Below are positions 26,654 through 37,942 of a stretch of 64,000 bases of DNA, in pieces (within the stretch, counting starts at the first letter, position 1; each line of letters begins with the position of its first letter). The DNA comes from Ramlibacter henchirensis. Its GTDB lineage: Bacteria > Pseudomonadota > Gammaproteobacteria > Burkholderiales > Burkholderiaceae_C. The DNA lies in NCBI RefSeq assembly GCF_004682015.1, contig NZ_SMLM01000001.1, positions 1,860,001 to 1,924,000 of the forward strand. The letters run 5' to 3'. Both the position numbers and the translations under genes were made by a program. Below the pieces are notes generated by a model. The model did not search any database. It was not told the DNA's origin and saw only the letters and a program-made list of their open reading frames with translations.

Positions 26654-27348
26654 GTTGCGTTCAGTTGGGCCAGCCGCTGCGGCGTGCCGACGTCGGTCCA
26701 GGGGCCGGTGTGGATCTCGGCGGTGACCTGTCCATTGTCCATCGCGCGGCGCAGCATGGGCGCGAGCGGGACTTTCAGGCCCTGCGGATTGCCGGCCGGC
26801 AGTTCGGCGAAGAAGGCCTTGCGGTACAGGCCGATGGTCGAATAGGTGAAGCGCGGCTGGCCGTCGTTCAGCGCCTTGCCGTCGGCGCCCAGCGCGAAAT
26901 CGCCGCGCGGGTTGTGTTCCGGGTTGGGCACCAGGTACAGGTGCGCCAGATGCGGTCCGCCGGCGAAGCGATCGAATGCCTGGCGGTTGAATGAAAAGCC
27001 CGGCACGTACACGTCGCCCCCCACCAGCCAGAACACGTCGTCCAGCAGCGGCAGTGCGCGGGCGATGCCGCCGGCCGTCTCCAGCGCGCCGCCGAAGTCG
27101 CGGCCCTCGTGCGAGTACGCGATGCGCAGGCCTTCGAAGTCATCGCCGCAGCGCTGCTCGATCTGCTCGCCCAGCCACGCCGTGTTGATCACCGCCTGCG
27201 TGCAGCCGGATTTCGCCAGCGCCTGAAGATGCCAGGCGATCAGCGGCTGGCCGCGCACTTCCAGCAGCGGTTTCGGGCAGCTGTCCGTCAGCGGCCGCAT
27301 GCGCTCGCCGCGGCCGGCCGCCAGCACCATGGCCTGCGCGCGCGTCAC
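26650..27348 (-). CDS. murU: N-acetylmuramate alpha-1-phosphate uridylyltransferase MurU
   Basis: This 232-residue nucleotidyltransferase has the signature AMVLAAGRGERMRPLTD followed by PKPLLEV near residue 25, and IHTGPWTDVGTPQRL at the C-terminus. MurU turns MurNAc-1-phosphate, made by AmgK, into UDP-MurNAc. AmgK is encoded in the window at 14771-15868, so the pathway is complete but split. The start is GTG 27348, overlapping the preceding stop as GTGA. Other sugar-1-phosphate nucleotidyltransferase roles cannot be excluded from sequence alone. Confidence 0.8.
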   Translation of the reverse strand: MTRAQAMVLAAGRGERMRPLTDSCPKPLLEVRGQPLIAWHLQALAKSGCTQAVINTAWLGEQIEQRCGDDFEGLRIAYSHEGRDFGGALETAGGIARALPLLDDVFWLVGGDVYVPGFSFNRQAFDRFAGGPHLAHLYLVPNPEHNPRGDFALGADGKALNDGQPRFTYSTIGLYRKAFFAELPAGNPQGLKVPLAPMLRRAMDNGQVTAEIHTGPWTDVGTPQRLAQLNAT

Positions 27349-27707
27349 TCGCCGTCCCCGCGGTCCAGGGATCGCTGCTCGGTCCACTCCGGCTGGAAGC
27401 GCTGCACCAGCGCGAACATCAGGCCGCGCGCCTTGGCCGAGAAATCCTCCTGCGCATGGGCCAGGCACACGTCCACCGTCACGCCGCGCTGCTGCGGCCA
27501 GGTGTGCAGGCAGACATGAGAGCCGGACAGCAGCAGGGCGGCACTGGCGCCGCCGCCTTCGTCGACATGGAACATCGCGCGCTCCACCGCCAGCCCCACC
27601 GCCTCGGCCGCCTGGCACGACCACGCGCCGAGCTGCTGCGCGTCCGTCAGCCACTGCTCGTCGCAGCGGCACTGGTACAGGTCGGCGGTGAGGTGCAGGC
27701 CTCGCAT
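27345..27707 (-). CDS. SpeD-like pyruvoyl decarboxylase, atypical active site
   Basis: This 120-residue protein fits the prokaryotic S-adenosylmethionine decarboxylase fold: [11 protein letters not shown] at the start, [15 protein letters not shown] near residue 60, and VTVDVCLAH after it. In standard enzymes the chain cleaves itself at a Glu-Ser in an ESH motif to make the pyruvoyl cofactor; here the Glu is replaced by Gly (GSH), while Ser, His and a Cys remain. SpeD homologues with changed sites include ornithine and arginine decarboxylases, so substrate is uncertain. It is divergent from tkt. Confidence 0.75.
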   Translation of the reverse strand: MRGLHLTADLYQCRCDEQWLTDAQQLGAWSCQAAEAVGLAVERAMFHVDEGGGASAALLLSGSHVCLHTWPQQRGVTVDVCLAHAQEDFSAKARGLMFALVQRFQPEWTEQRSLDRGDGE

Positions 27708-27773
27708 CCGTGCGACTGTAGACGATGGCCGCCGCCCAACCCTGGAGCGGCCGGGGACGTCGAGCCCAACCGC

Positions 27774-27779
27774 TAAAAT
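27774..27779 (+). promoter_or_regulatory. probable -10 element of the tkt promoter
   Basis: TAAAAT at 27774-27779, followed by TACGGG, stands out in a GC-rich gap 26 bases before the tkt ATG. No good -35 is seen, so this is a weak call. Confidence 0.35.
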
Positions 27780-27804
27780 TACGGGTTTCCCCCAAGCCGC
27801 GCCC

Positions 27805-29883
<2,079 letters not shown>

Positions 29884-29889
29884 ACGCAT

Positions 29890-29917
29890 GGCGCTTTCGG
29901 GCCCCGTCCGAAGCGCC
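29890..29917 (+). terminator. hairpin after tkt
   Basis: GGCGCTTTCGG (29890-29900) pairs with CCGAAGCGCC (29908-29917) apart from one extra T, with a seven-base loop. It begins six bases after the tkt stop. No U-tract follows. Confidence 0.5.
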
Positions 29918-29930
29918 GAGCACCACCTGA

Positions 29931-31013
<1,083 letters not shown>

Positions 31014-31049
31014 AGCGCTGTCGGCGCAAGTCAGCGCTCCCCTGATCGG

Positions 31050-31082
31050 ATGAAGAACGCGCCCGCCGGGCGCGTTCTTCAT
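31050..31082 (+). terminator. strong hairpin after gap
   Basis: A perfect 15-bp inverted repeat, ATGAAGAACGCGCCC (31050-31064) and GGGCGCGTTCTTCAT (31068-31082), with a three-base loop, lies 37 bases after the gap stop. The U-tract is nearly absent, but the stem is very stable. Confidence 0.75.
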
Positions 31083-31158
31083 TGGGGCGTGCGTTGCGCC
31101 GACGACGCGGCCTCCTTAAGGTCCCGCTCCTTTGCCCGCTGCGGGCGCCAGGAGCGTG

Positions 31159-32376
31159 ATGATCGATTCCGAGTTCCGCCAGTGGCTCACCGCGAGGAGC
31201 TGGGGTCTCATGGTGCGCTATTGCCGCGTGGTCGGCTGGCTGCTGCCGATCGGGGTGCTCGCCAAGGACATCCCGCTGTGGCTCTCCAGCGATCCCTCGC
31301 AGCTGCGGCGCATTCCCGGGCTGCTCGTCTGGCAGGGCGCGATTGCTGCGGTGGTCTACGGCGTGGTCGCGGCGGACCGCTTCCTGCCCCGCGTGCGCGG
31401 CCGCGAGATCGCGCTGTACGTCGCCTGCGGACTGTTCATGGCCATGATCACCTGGGCCGGCGTCACGGGCGTGCGCACGCAGGGCACCGGCCTGCTGCTC
31501 TACGCGGCGTGCAGCACCTTCATGGCGGCCGTCATCGCCACGCCGCTGCCGGTGCGGGCGCCCATGTACGTGCTCAGCCTCGCGGCGCTCTCGGCGGCCG
31601 CCTGGGAGCGGCTCGACGGGCTCAAGGCTTTCATCGGCTTCATGGTCAATCCGTTCTGCGTGGTGATGCTCTGCCTCGGCCTGGACCGGTTCACCTATGC
31701 GCGCGACTCGGCGCTCTATGGCCAGACGCGCCGGGCGGAGGCCGAGCGGGCGCGTGCCGACGAGGTGCTGCACAACGCGCTGCCGCCCGCGATCGCCGAG
31801 GAGCTCAAGCAGCATCGCAAGGTGCGGGCGCGCAAATTCGACAACCTCGGCGTGCTGTTCGCCGACATTGCCGGGTTCACCGAGTTCTCCAGCCGCCTGC
31901 CCCCGGACGCGCTGGTGCTCGTGCTCGACGAGATCTTCTCGGCCTTCGATGCGCTGTCGGCGCGGCACGGCGTGGAGAAGATCAAGACCATCGGCGACGC
32001 GTACATGGCCGTGTCCTCGGGCAGTGTCGGCTCGCTGTGCCGGCTGGCGCTGGACATGCGCGAGGCCCTCGAGCAGTACAACCGGGAGAAGGGCACGGAG
32101 ATGGCGATGCGAATCGGCATTCATGCCGGGCCGGCCGTGGCGGGCGTGCTGGGCGTTCAGCGCTTTCTCTACGACGTGTGGGGCGACACCGTGAACGTCG
32201 CCAGCCGGCTGGAGTCCACCGGCCACGCGGGCGGCATCCAGGTGAGCGAAGCGGTCGTGCGTCAGGCGGGCGACGCATTCGCCTTCCATGCGCGCGGGCT
32301 GGTGGAACTGCGCGGCCGCGGCCGGCTGCTCACCTACTGGCTAGTGGGTGTCGAACAGGCCCGGGCCGTCGCGTAG
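31159..32376 (+). CDS. membrane-bound class III adenylate cyclase
   Basis: This 405-residue protein has five to six predicted membrane helices (about residues 15-180) and then a class III cyclase domain (about 225-395). Metal-binding Asp residues sit in LFADIAGFTEF and TIGDAYM; substrate-selecting Lys lies in EKIKTIGD and Asp in YDVWGDTVN, the adenylate pattern of class IIIa. A transition-state Arg is in NVASRLES. It should make cAMP at the membrane. ATG 31159 follows AGGAG by four bases. It stands alone, unlike the CHASE2 cyclase at 50732. Confidence 0.88.
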   Translation: MIDSEFRQWLTARSWGLMVRYCRVVGWLLPIGVLAKDIPLWLSSDPSQLRRIPGLLVWQGAIAAVVYGVVAADRFLPRVRGREIALYVACGLFMAMITWAGVTGVRTQGTGLLLYAACSTFMAAVIATPLPVRAPMYVLSLAALSAAAWERLDGLKAFIGFMVNPFCVVMLCLGLDRFTYARDSALYGQTRRAEAERARADEVLHNALPPAIAEELKQHRKVRARKFDNLGVLFADIAGFTEFSSRLPPDALVLVLDEIFSAFDALSARHGVEKIKTIGDAYMAVSSGSVGSLCRLALDMREALEQYNREKGTEMAMRIGIHAGPAVAGVLGVQRFLYDVWGDTVNVASRLESTGHAGGIQVSEAVVRQAGDAFAFHARGLVELRGRGRLLTYWLVGVEQARAVA

Positions 32377-32418
32377 CCGTCCTACAGACACCTCGCGCGT
32401 GGCGGCTATCGTCGCCGC

Positions 32419-32610
32419 ATGAGCACGCGAGCCGCCCTCAAACCGCGAGCCGTTCCCGCTGCGCCGGCTCCGCGCGGAAAGCCGCGCGCGCCTGAGTCTT
32501 CGCGGGGCTTGCGCCGCCAGATGCCCACGCCCGATACGCGCGGCTCGGCGGACCACCACGCGGATTCGACTTCGCCTTCCTCGACGCCGCGCGAGGACCG
32601 GGCCGGCTGA
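32419..32610 (+). CDS. possible small basic protein, unrecognised
   Basis: An open frame of 63 codons encodes a low-complexity Arg/Pro/Ala/Ser-rich product with no known domain. It fills the 255-base gap between the cyclase and the SnoaL-like gene. There is no clear ribosome-binding site. The biased composition is what chance open frames give in such GC-rich DNA, so I doubt it. Confidence 0.25.
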   Translation: MSTRAALKPRAVPAAPAPRGKPRAPESSRGLRRQMPTPDTRGSADHHADSTSPSSTPREDRAG

Positions 32611-32631
32611 GCCCGTCGTCCTCGAATCCCG

Positions 32632-33006
32632 TCAGCGCCGTTGCGGCGCGAACTGCTTCGGGTCGTAGAAGAACTGCTCCTGCACGATGCGCTCGCCTTC
32701 CCAGCGCTGCCAGGCCAGTTCCTCGATGCGCCGCACGGTTTCGTCGTGGCCGGTGAATTCGAAGATCCAGCGGATGACCACGTGGTCGCCGTGAACGAAC
32801 ACCGGCCGCACGCACTGCGACCGCACCGAAGCGGCCATCGCGAGCGCCCGCTCCTCGTTGGCGATCAGCGCGTCGCGCCCGACCCGCGGCGGATCCAGGT
32901 TCTCCTGCATCGTGGCGTGCTCGACATAGAACTCGCGTATCGCCTCCACGTGGGCGTTGGCCTCCACGCGGGCGATGAAGCGCTCCAGGGTCTCCGCGGA
33001 CGGCAT
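32632..33006 (-). CDS. SnoaL-like / nuclear transport factor 2-fold protein
   Basis: This 124-residue protein shows the NTF2-like cone-fold pattern: an N-terminal helix with LERFIARVEANAHVEAIREFY, HATMQENLDPPRVGRDAL near residue 32, and alternating strands with HGDHVVIRWIFEF and QRWEGERIVQEQFFYDP at the end. Such proteins act as small isomerases, hydrolases or binding domains. No active-site assignment is possible. It starts five bases after topB, so it is likely cotranscribed with it. Confidence 0.75.
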   Translation of the reverse strand: MPSAETLERFIARVEANAHVEAIREFYVEHATMQENLDPPRVGRDALIANEERALAMAASVRSQCVRPVFVHGDHVVIRWIFEFTGHDETVRRIEELAWQRWEGERIVQEQFFYDPKQFAPQRR

Positions 33007-33011
33007 GGGCT

Positions 33012-35936
33012 TCAGCTCAGGTGCTTGCCGACGATGCCGGCCAGCTCGAACATCGTCACCTGCGGCTTGCCGAACACCTTGCTCAGCTTGTCGTCGGCGT
33101 TGATGGCGCGCTTGTTCTTCGCGTCCTGCAGGCCGTGGGCCTTGATGTAGTCCCACAGCTTCTTGATCACCTCCGTGCGGGCCAGCGGCTCGCTGCCGAC
33201 CACGGCCGCTAGTTCGGGGCTGGGCGTGAGGCCCGGACCGGACTTGCGGGGCGTCTTGGGTGCCGCCGCCTTCCTGGCCGCGGGTGCGGCTTTCTTCGCA
33301 GCGGGCGCTTTCTTCGCAGCGGCCTTGGCTGCCGGCGCGGACTTGGCTGCGGCCTCGCGTGCGGGGCGGCCCGCCGCGCCCTTGCGTGGCGGGAACTTGC
33401 TCTCGCGCTGCTCGAACTCGAAGTTCACCTTGCCCGCTTCCGCGTCCCAGGCCAGGAAGGCCTTGAACGGCCGGCGCGTGCGCATCGACACGAACTTGTC
33501 CAGCAGGTCGGTCTTGCCGGTCGCCAGCAGCTTCTTCATCTGCTCGCGCTCGACGGGCTGCTGCAGGATGATCTGGCCGCTCTTGAAGTCGCAGCTGGGC
33601 GCCGGCTGCCCGGTCGTGGGCACCGAACGCTCGCACACGTAGTTCTTGCCCCATTCGAAGACCCGCGCGCCGCACTTCGGGCAGGGGCCGAGCGGATCCT
33701 GGCCGCTGAAGTCGATCAGTTCGCCGGTCTCGGCCGGGTCCTGCTCGTCGCCGAAATCGAACTCCAGCTTCCAGTTCTTCTCTTCCTCGTCGAACTTGAG
33801 CGCGATCTCGGCGGTGAAGGGCCAGCCCGCCTTCGAGCGGAAGCCTTCCAGCGGCCCGATGCGCTTGTCGCGCAGGAAGGTCTCCACCTCGTCGAGCTCG
33901 AACGCGCGGCCGGCCGGAATCTTGGTGAACGAGAAGCCGCAGGGCTGGGCCTTGGGCTTGCCGACGCAGGTGTAGCGCCGGTAGTTCTCCTGCACGACGC
34001 CACCGCAGTTGGGACAAGGCGTGCTCAGCGTCGCGTAGTCGCCCGGCACGGTGTCGCGGTCGTACTCCTTCGCCTTCTTGACGATGTGCTTCGTCATCTC
34101 GGCGATCTCCTGCATGAAGGCGTCGCGCGAGAGCTTGCCGTGCTCCATCTGGGCGAGCTTGTATTCCCACTCGCCGGTGAGCTCGGGCTTGGTCAGTTCC
34201 TCCACGCCCAGGCCGCGCAGCAGCGTCATGAGCTGGAACGCCTTGGCCGTGGGGATCAGTTCGCGGCCGTCCCGCAGCATGTACTTCTCGTTGATGAGGC
34301 CTTCGATGATGGCCGCGCGGGTGGCCGGCGTGCCCAGCCCCTTCTCCTGCATGGCCTCCCGCAGCTCGTCGTCCTCCACCAGCTTGCCGGCGCCTTCCAT
34401 CGCGCCCAGCAGCGTGGCTTCGGAGTAGCGCGCCGGCGGCCGCGTCTTCAGGCCTTTGGGCTCGACCACTTCGGCCCGCACCATCTCATTGGGCTGCACC
34501 GGCACCAGCGTCTTGTCGTTCTCCTCGCCTTCGACGTTGGCTTCCTTGCCCCAGATGGCCAGCCAGCCCGCCTTGACCAGCACCTTGCCGTCGGTGCGGA
34601 AGCTGTGGCCCACGACCTGGCTGATGCGCGTGGTGAGCATGTACTCGGCGCTGGGAAAGAACACCGACAGGAACCGGCGCACCACCAGGTCGTACAGCTT
34701 CTGCTCCGCGTCCGAGAGGCCGTGGGGCGCCTGCAGCGTCGGGATGATCGCGAAGTGGTCGCTGACCTTGCTGTTGTCGAAGATCCGCTTGCTCGGCTTG
34801 ACGTAGCCGTTGTCCAGCGCCTGCCGCGCGAACGGGGCCAGGTGCTTCATGTCGGAGCCGGCCAGCACGCCCATGGTCTGCTTGACCGTGGCGAGGTAGT
34901 CCTCCGGCAGCGCGCGCGAGTCGGTGCGCGGATAGGTGAGCGCCTTGTGACGCTCGTAGAGCGACTGGGCCAGCGCCAGCGTGGTCTTGGCCGAGTAGCC
35001 GAAGCGGCCGTTGGCCTCGCGCTGCAGCGACGTCAGGTCGAACAGCAGCGGCGAAGCCTGCGTGCTGGGCTTGGATTCCTCGGTGACCGTGGCGGCCTTG
35101 CCGCGTACCGCCTCGGCGATGTCGTGCGCCTCCTTCTGGGTCCAGAGGCGGTCGGCCCTCTGCTCGGGGTCCTCCGGGTTCTTCTTCCACTTGGGATCGA
35201 ACCACTTGCCCTGGTACTCCCCCGCCTGCGCCAGGAAGGTGGCGTGGATCTCCCAGTAGTCGCGGCTGACGAACTTGCGGATCTGCTCCTCGCGCTCGAC
35301 CACCACGGCCAGCGTCGGCGTCTGCACGCGGCCGACCGTCGTGAGGAAGAACCCGCCGTCGCGCGAGTTGAAGGCCGTCATCGCGCGGGTGCCGTTGATG
35401 CCCACCAGCCAGTCGGCTTCCGAGCGCGACCGCGCCGCCGAGGCGAGGCCCTCCATCTGCCGGTCGGTGCGCAGCTGGTCGAAACCGTCGCGGATGGCCT
35501 GCGGCGTCATCGACTGCAGCCACAGCCGCCGGACAGGCTTGCCCAGCGGCTTGCCGCCGCCCGCGAACTGCTCGATCAGCCGGAAGATCAGCTCGCCCTC
35601 GCGGCCCGCGTCGCACGCGTTCACCAGCTCGCTGACGTCCTTGCGCTTGGCGAGCTTGACCACCGCGTTCAGCCGCGACTTGGTCTTGTCCACCGGCTTC
35701 AGGTCGAAGTACGGCGGGATCACCGGCAGGTGGGCGAAGCTCCACTTGCCGCGCTTGACGTCGAACTCCTCGGGCGCCTGGATCTCCACCAGGTGCCCCA
35801 CGGCGCTGGTGACGACGTAGCGCTCGTTCTCGAAGTACTCGTCGTGTTTGTCGAACTTGCCGACGGCCGGCGTCAGCGCGCGGACGATGTCCTGCGCAAC
35901 GGAGGGCTTCTCGGCAATGACCAGTGTCTTTCCCAT
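33012..35936 (-). CDS. topB: DNA topoisomerase III with C-terminal SWIB domain
   Basis: This 974-residue type IA topoisomerase opens with the Toprim segment KTLVIAEKPSVAQDIVRAL and has ACDAGREGELIF. The active Tyr is in LTYPRTDSR near residue 335. Cys-rich zinc-binding segments follow (CPNCGGVV...CVGKPKAQPC; CPKCGARV...C). After a long Ala/Lys-rich linker (about residues 850-895), the last 75 residues are a SWIB/MDM2 domain: LAAVVGSEPLARTEVIKKLW, then NADDKLSKVFGKPQVTMFEL. ATG 35936 follows AGGAA. Removal of negative supercoils and decatenation are expected; the SWIB part probably binds proteins or chromatin-like DNA. Confidence 0.92.
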   Translation of the reverse strand: MGKTLVIAEKPSVAQDIVRALTPAVGKFDKHDEYFENERYVVTSAVGHLVEIQAPEEFDVKRGKWSFAHLPVIPPYFDLKPVDKTKSRLNAVVKLAKRKDVSELVNACDAGREGELIFRLIEQFAGGGKPLGKPVRRLWLQSMTPQAIRDGFDQLRTDRQMEGLASAARSRSEADWLVGINGTRAMTAFNSRDGGFFLTTVGRVQTPTLAVVVEREEQIRKFVSRDYWEIHATFLAQAGEYQGKWFDPKWKKNPEDPEQRADRLWTQKEAHDIAEAVRGKAATVTEESKPSTQASPLLFDLTSLQREANGRFGYSAKTTLALAQSLYERHKALTYPRTDSRALPEDYLATVKQTMGVLAGSDMKHLAPFARQALDNGYVKPSKRIFDNSKVSDHFAIIPTLQAPHGLSDAEQKLYDLVVRRFLSVFFPSAEYMLTTRISQVVGHSFRTDGKVLVKAGWLAIWGKEANVEGEENDKTLVPVQPNEMVRAEVVEPKGLKTRPPARYSEATLLGAMEGAGKLVEDDELREAMQEKGLGTPATRAAIIEGLINEKYMLRDGRELIPTAKAFQLMTLLRGLGVEELTKPELTGEWEYKLAQMEHGKLSRDAFMQEIAEMTKHIVKKAKEYDRDTVPGDYATLSTPCPNCGGVVQENYRRYTCVGKPKAQPCGFSFTKIPAGRAFELDEVETFLRDKRIGPLEGFRSKAGWPFTAEIALKFDEEEKNWKLEFDFGDEQDPAETGELIDFSGQDPLGPCPKCGARVFEWGKNYVCERSVPTTGQPAPSCDFKSGQIILQQPVEREQMKKLLATGKTDLLDKFVSMRTRRPFKAFLAWDAEAGKVNFEFEQRESKFPPRKGAAGRPAREAAAKSAPAAKAAAKKAPAAKKAAPAARKAAAPKTPRKSGPGLTPSPELAAVVGSEPLARTEVIKKLWDYIKAHGLQDAKNKRAINADDKLSKVFGKPQVTMFELAGIVGKHLS

Positions 35937-35957
35937 GTTCCTACAATCCCGGGTCCT

Positions 35958-35990
35958 CACGCGCGCGTACGCGCACGCGTGTGTGCATAT
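35958..35990. other. 33-bp alternating pyrimidine-purine tract (Z-DNA potential)
   Basis: Every step from 35958 to 35990 alternates pyrimidine and purine, mostly CG, CA and TG steps. It lies in the 76-base gap between the divergent topB and SET-domain genes. Sequences of this kind flip to left-handed Z-DNA under negative supercoiling. It also overlaps the space where both promoters must lie. Confidence 0.8.
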
Positions 35991-36012
35991 TCAACTTAGC
36001 AGAGTTTTCCCG

Positions 36013-36489
36013 ATGCCAGAAAAAGCGGACCGCAACGGCGGCCGGAAAATCCAGACCCGCAGGTCGGGCGTCCACGGCAAGGGCGTGTTCGCCGTGCAGG
36101 ACATCCCCGAAGGCGAGACCATCATCGAGTATGTGGGCGAGGTCATCACGTGGAAGGAAGCGCAGCGCCGCCATCCCCACGATCCCAGCGATCCGAACCA
36201 CACCTTCTATTTCCACATCGACGAGGAGCGGGTGATCGACGCGCTGTACGGGGGCAACTCCGCGCGCTGGATCAACCACTCGTGCGATCCGAACTGCGAG
36301 GCCGACGAGGAGGACGGGCGCGTCTTCATCAAGGCGCTGCGCAACATCAAGGCCGGCGAGGAGCTCAGTTACGACTACGGGCTCATCATCGACGAGCCCT
36401 ACACGAAGAAGCTCAAGGCCGAGTATCCGTGCTGGTGCGGCGCGAAGAACTGCCGCGGCACGCTGCTGGCGCCCAAGCGGCGCCGCTAA
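36013..36489 (+). CDS. SET-domain protein lysine methyltransferase
   Basis: This 158-residue protein is a compact SET domain. It shows SGVHGKGVFA, EYVGEVI, the knot motif RWINHSCDPNCEA near residue 90, ELSYDYG with the catalytic Tyr, and a post-SET Cys cluster CWCGAKNCRG. SET enzymes move methyl groups from SAM to lysine; bacterial targets are mostly unknown, with histone-like or ribosomal proteins as candidates. I chose ATG 36013, as the longer frame would run through the topB start and the Z-DNA-prone tract. The basic C-terminus ends in PKRRR. Confidence 0.9.
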   Translation: MPEKADRNGGRKIQTRRSGVHGKGVFAVQDIPEGETIIEYVGEVITWKEAQRRHPHDPSDPNHTFYFHIDEERVIDALYGGNSARWINHSCDPNCEADEEDGRVFIKALRNIKAGEELSYDYGLIIDEPYTKKLKAEYPCWCGAKNCRGTLLAPKRRR

Positions 36490-36499
36490 AAGGCTGGCG

Positions 36500-37270
36500 A
36501 TGCGGTGGCCGGCCGAAGCGGTCTGGGAGCAGGTGGCGCCCCTGCTGCCCGGCTTCACGGTCGAAGTGCTGCCGGAAGTCGACTCGAGCAACACCGAGCT
36601 GATGCGGCGCGCCCGCGCCGGGCGCACTGATCCCGTGCTCTTGGTGGCTGAGCGGCAGACCGCCGGCCGCGGCCGGCTCGGCCGCCAGTGGCACAGCGGG
36701 GCGCAGGCCTCGCTGACCTTTTCGCTGGGCGTGCTGCTGGCGCCGGCTGACTGGTCCGGGCTGTCGCTCGCGGTGGGCGCCACGCTGGCCGAGGCGCTGC
36801 ATCCGCAGATCCGCCTGAAGTGGCCCAACGACCTGTGGGTGGGTGATCGCAAGCTCGCCGGGATCCTGATCGAGACCGCGGCGCCGCCCGATGGCGGCGC
36901 AGGCCGCTACACCATCGTGGGCGTCGGCATCAACCTGACGCCGCCCGAGGTCGCCGGCTACGCCACGCCGCCGTTCGGCCTGCGTGAGCTGCTGCCGGAC
37001 GCGCAGGCGGGCGACGTGCTGCTGCGGATTGCCGCGCCGCTGGTGCGCACGCTGCAGGCTTTCGAGCAGTTCGGTTTCGCGCCCTTCCGCGCCCGCTTCG
37101 CGGCGCGCGACGCGCTGGCGGACCGGGCGGTGACCCTCAGCGACGGCACGGCCGGGACGGCGCATGGGGTGGACGAGTACGGCGCCCTGCTCGTGCATAC
37201 TGCCGGCGGCATGAAGGCGGTCGCGAGCGCCGAGGTGAGCGTGCGGCCGGCCGGAGCCCGGATGCCCTGA
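36500..37270 (+). CDS. birA: biotin-[acetyl-CoA-carboxylase] ligase
   Basis: This 256-residue protein lacks the N-terminal helix-turn-helix of Escherichia coli BirA and is therefore a mono-functional ligase. The biotin-adenylate motif is GRGRLGRQW near residue 55, followed by LKWPNDLWV and KLAGILIE near residues 112-125, and GVGINL. It attaches biotin to the carboxyl carrier protein. The stop overlaps the next start (TGATG at 37268-37272). Confidence 0.92.
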   Translation: MRWPAEAVWEQVAPLLPGFTVEVLPEVDSSNTELMRRARAGRTDPVLLVAERQTAGRGRLGRQWHSGAQASLTFSLGVLLAPADWSGLSLAVGATLAEALHPQIRLKWPNDLWVGDRKLAGILIETAAPPDGGAGRYTIVGVGINLTPPEVAGYATPPFGLRELLPDAQAGDVLLRIAAPLVRTLQAFEQFGFAPFRARFAARDALADRAVTLSDGTAGTAHGVDEYGALLVHTAGGMKAVASAEVSVRPAGARMP

Positions 37271-37923
37271 TGCTGCGCCTCTTCGTCGTCCTGCTGCTGC
37301 TCGCCAACGGCGTCTACTACGCCTGGGCCGAAGGCCTGCTGCTGCAATGGGGCTTCGGCCCGCTGCCGCAGCGCGAGCCGCACCGCATCGCCCAGCAGAT
37401 CCGCCCCGAGGACATCCGCGTGCTGCCGCCCGACGAGGCGCGGCGGATCGAATCCGCAGGCGGCGCGGGCCGGCCGGCCGAATGCCTGCAGATGGGGCCG
37501 TTCGACGAGGCGATGGCGGAGCCGCTGCGCCAGACCCTCGCCCCCTGGCCAAGCGCGTCGTGGCGGCTGGAGCCGGTGGCCGAGCCCGGCCGCTGGATCG
37601 TCTACATGGGCAAGTACCCCGACACCCAGAGCGTCGAGCGCAAGAAGGGCCAGCTGCGCCAGATCGGCGTGGCCTTCGAGGCGCTGACCAACGCCGATCT
37701 CGAGCCGGGCCTCTCGCTGGGCGGACACCCCACGCAGCAGGCCGCAGAACAGCAGCTGGACCAGCTCGTCACGCGCGGCGTGCGTACCGCCCGCGTCGTG
37801 CAGGAGCGCCCCGAGCAGCAAGGCCTGCGCCTGACCTTTCCGGCGGTCGACGAAACGCTGCGGCCCCGCGTGGAAGAGCTGCGCGCCGCACTGAACGGCA
37901 GACCGCTGCGGCCCTGCCGCTGA
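37270..37923 (+). CDS. membrane-anchored SPOR-domain-like protein
   Basis: This 217-residue protein has an N-terminal membrane anchor (LRLFVVLLLLANGVYYAWAEG) and a C-terminal segment that fits a SPOR-like repeat: WIVYMGKYPDTQSVERKKGQL and GLSLGGHPTQQAAEQQLDQL with a strand before and after. SPOR domains bind denuded peptidoglycan at division sites. In many Burkholderiales birA is followed by coaX and then such a protein; coaX is absent here. Sequence identity to known SPOR proteins appears low. Confidence 0.65.
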   Translation: MLRLFVVLLLLANGVYYAWAEGLLLQWGFGPLPQREPHRIAQQIRPEDIRVLPPDEARRIESAGGAGRPAECLQMGPFDEAMAEPLRQTLAPWPSASWRLEPVAEPGRWIVYMGKYPDTQSVERKKGQLRQIGVAFEALTNADLEPGLSLGGHPTQQAAEQQLDQLVTRGVRTARVVQERPEQQGLRLTFPAVDETLRPRVEELRAALNGRPLRPCR

Positions 37924-37942
37924 ATGCAAGGAGAATGCGACG

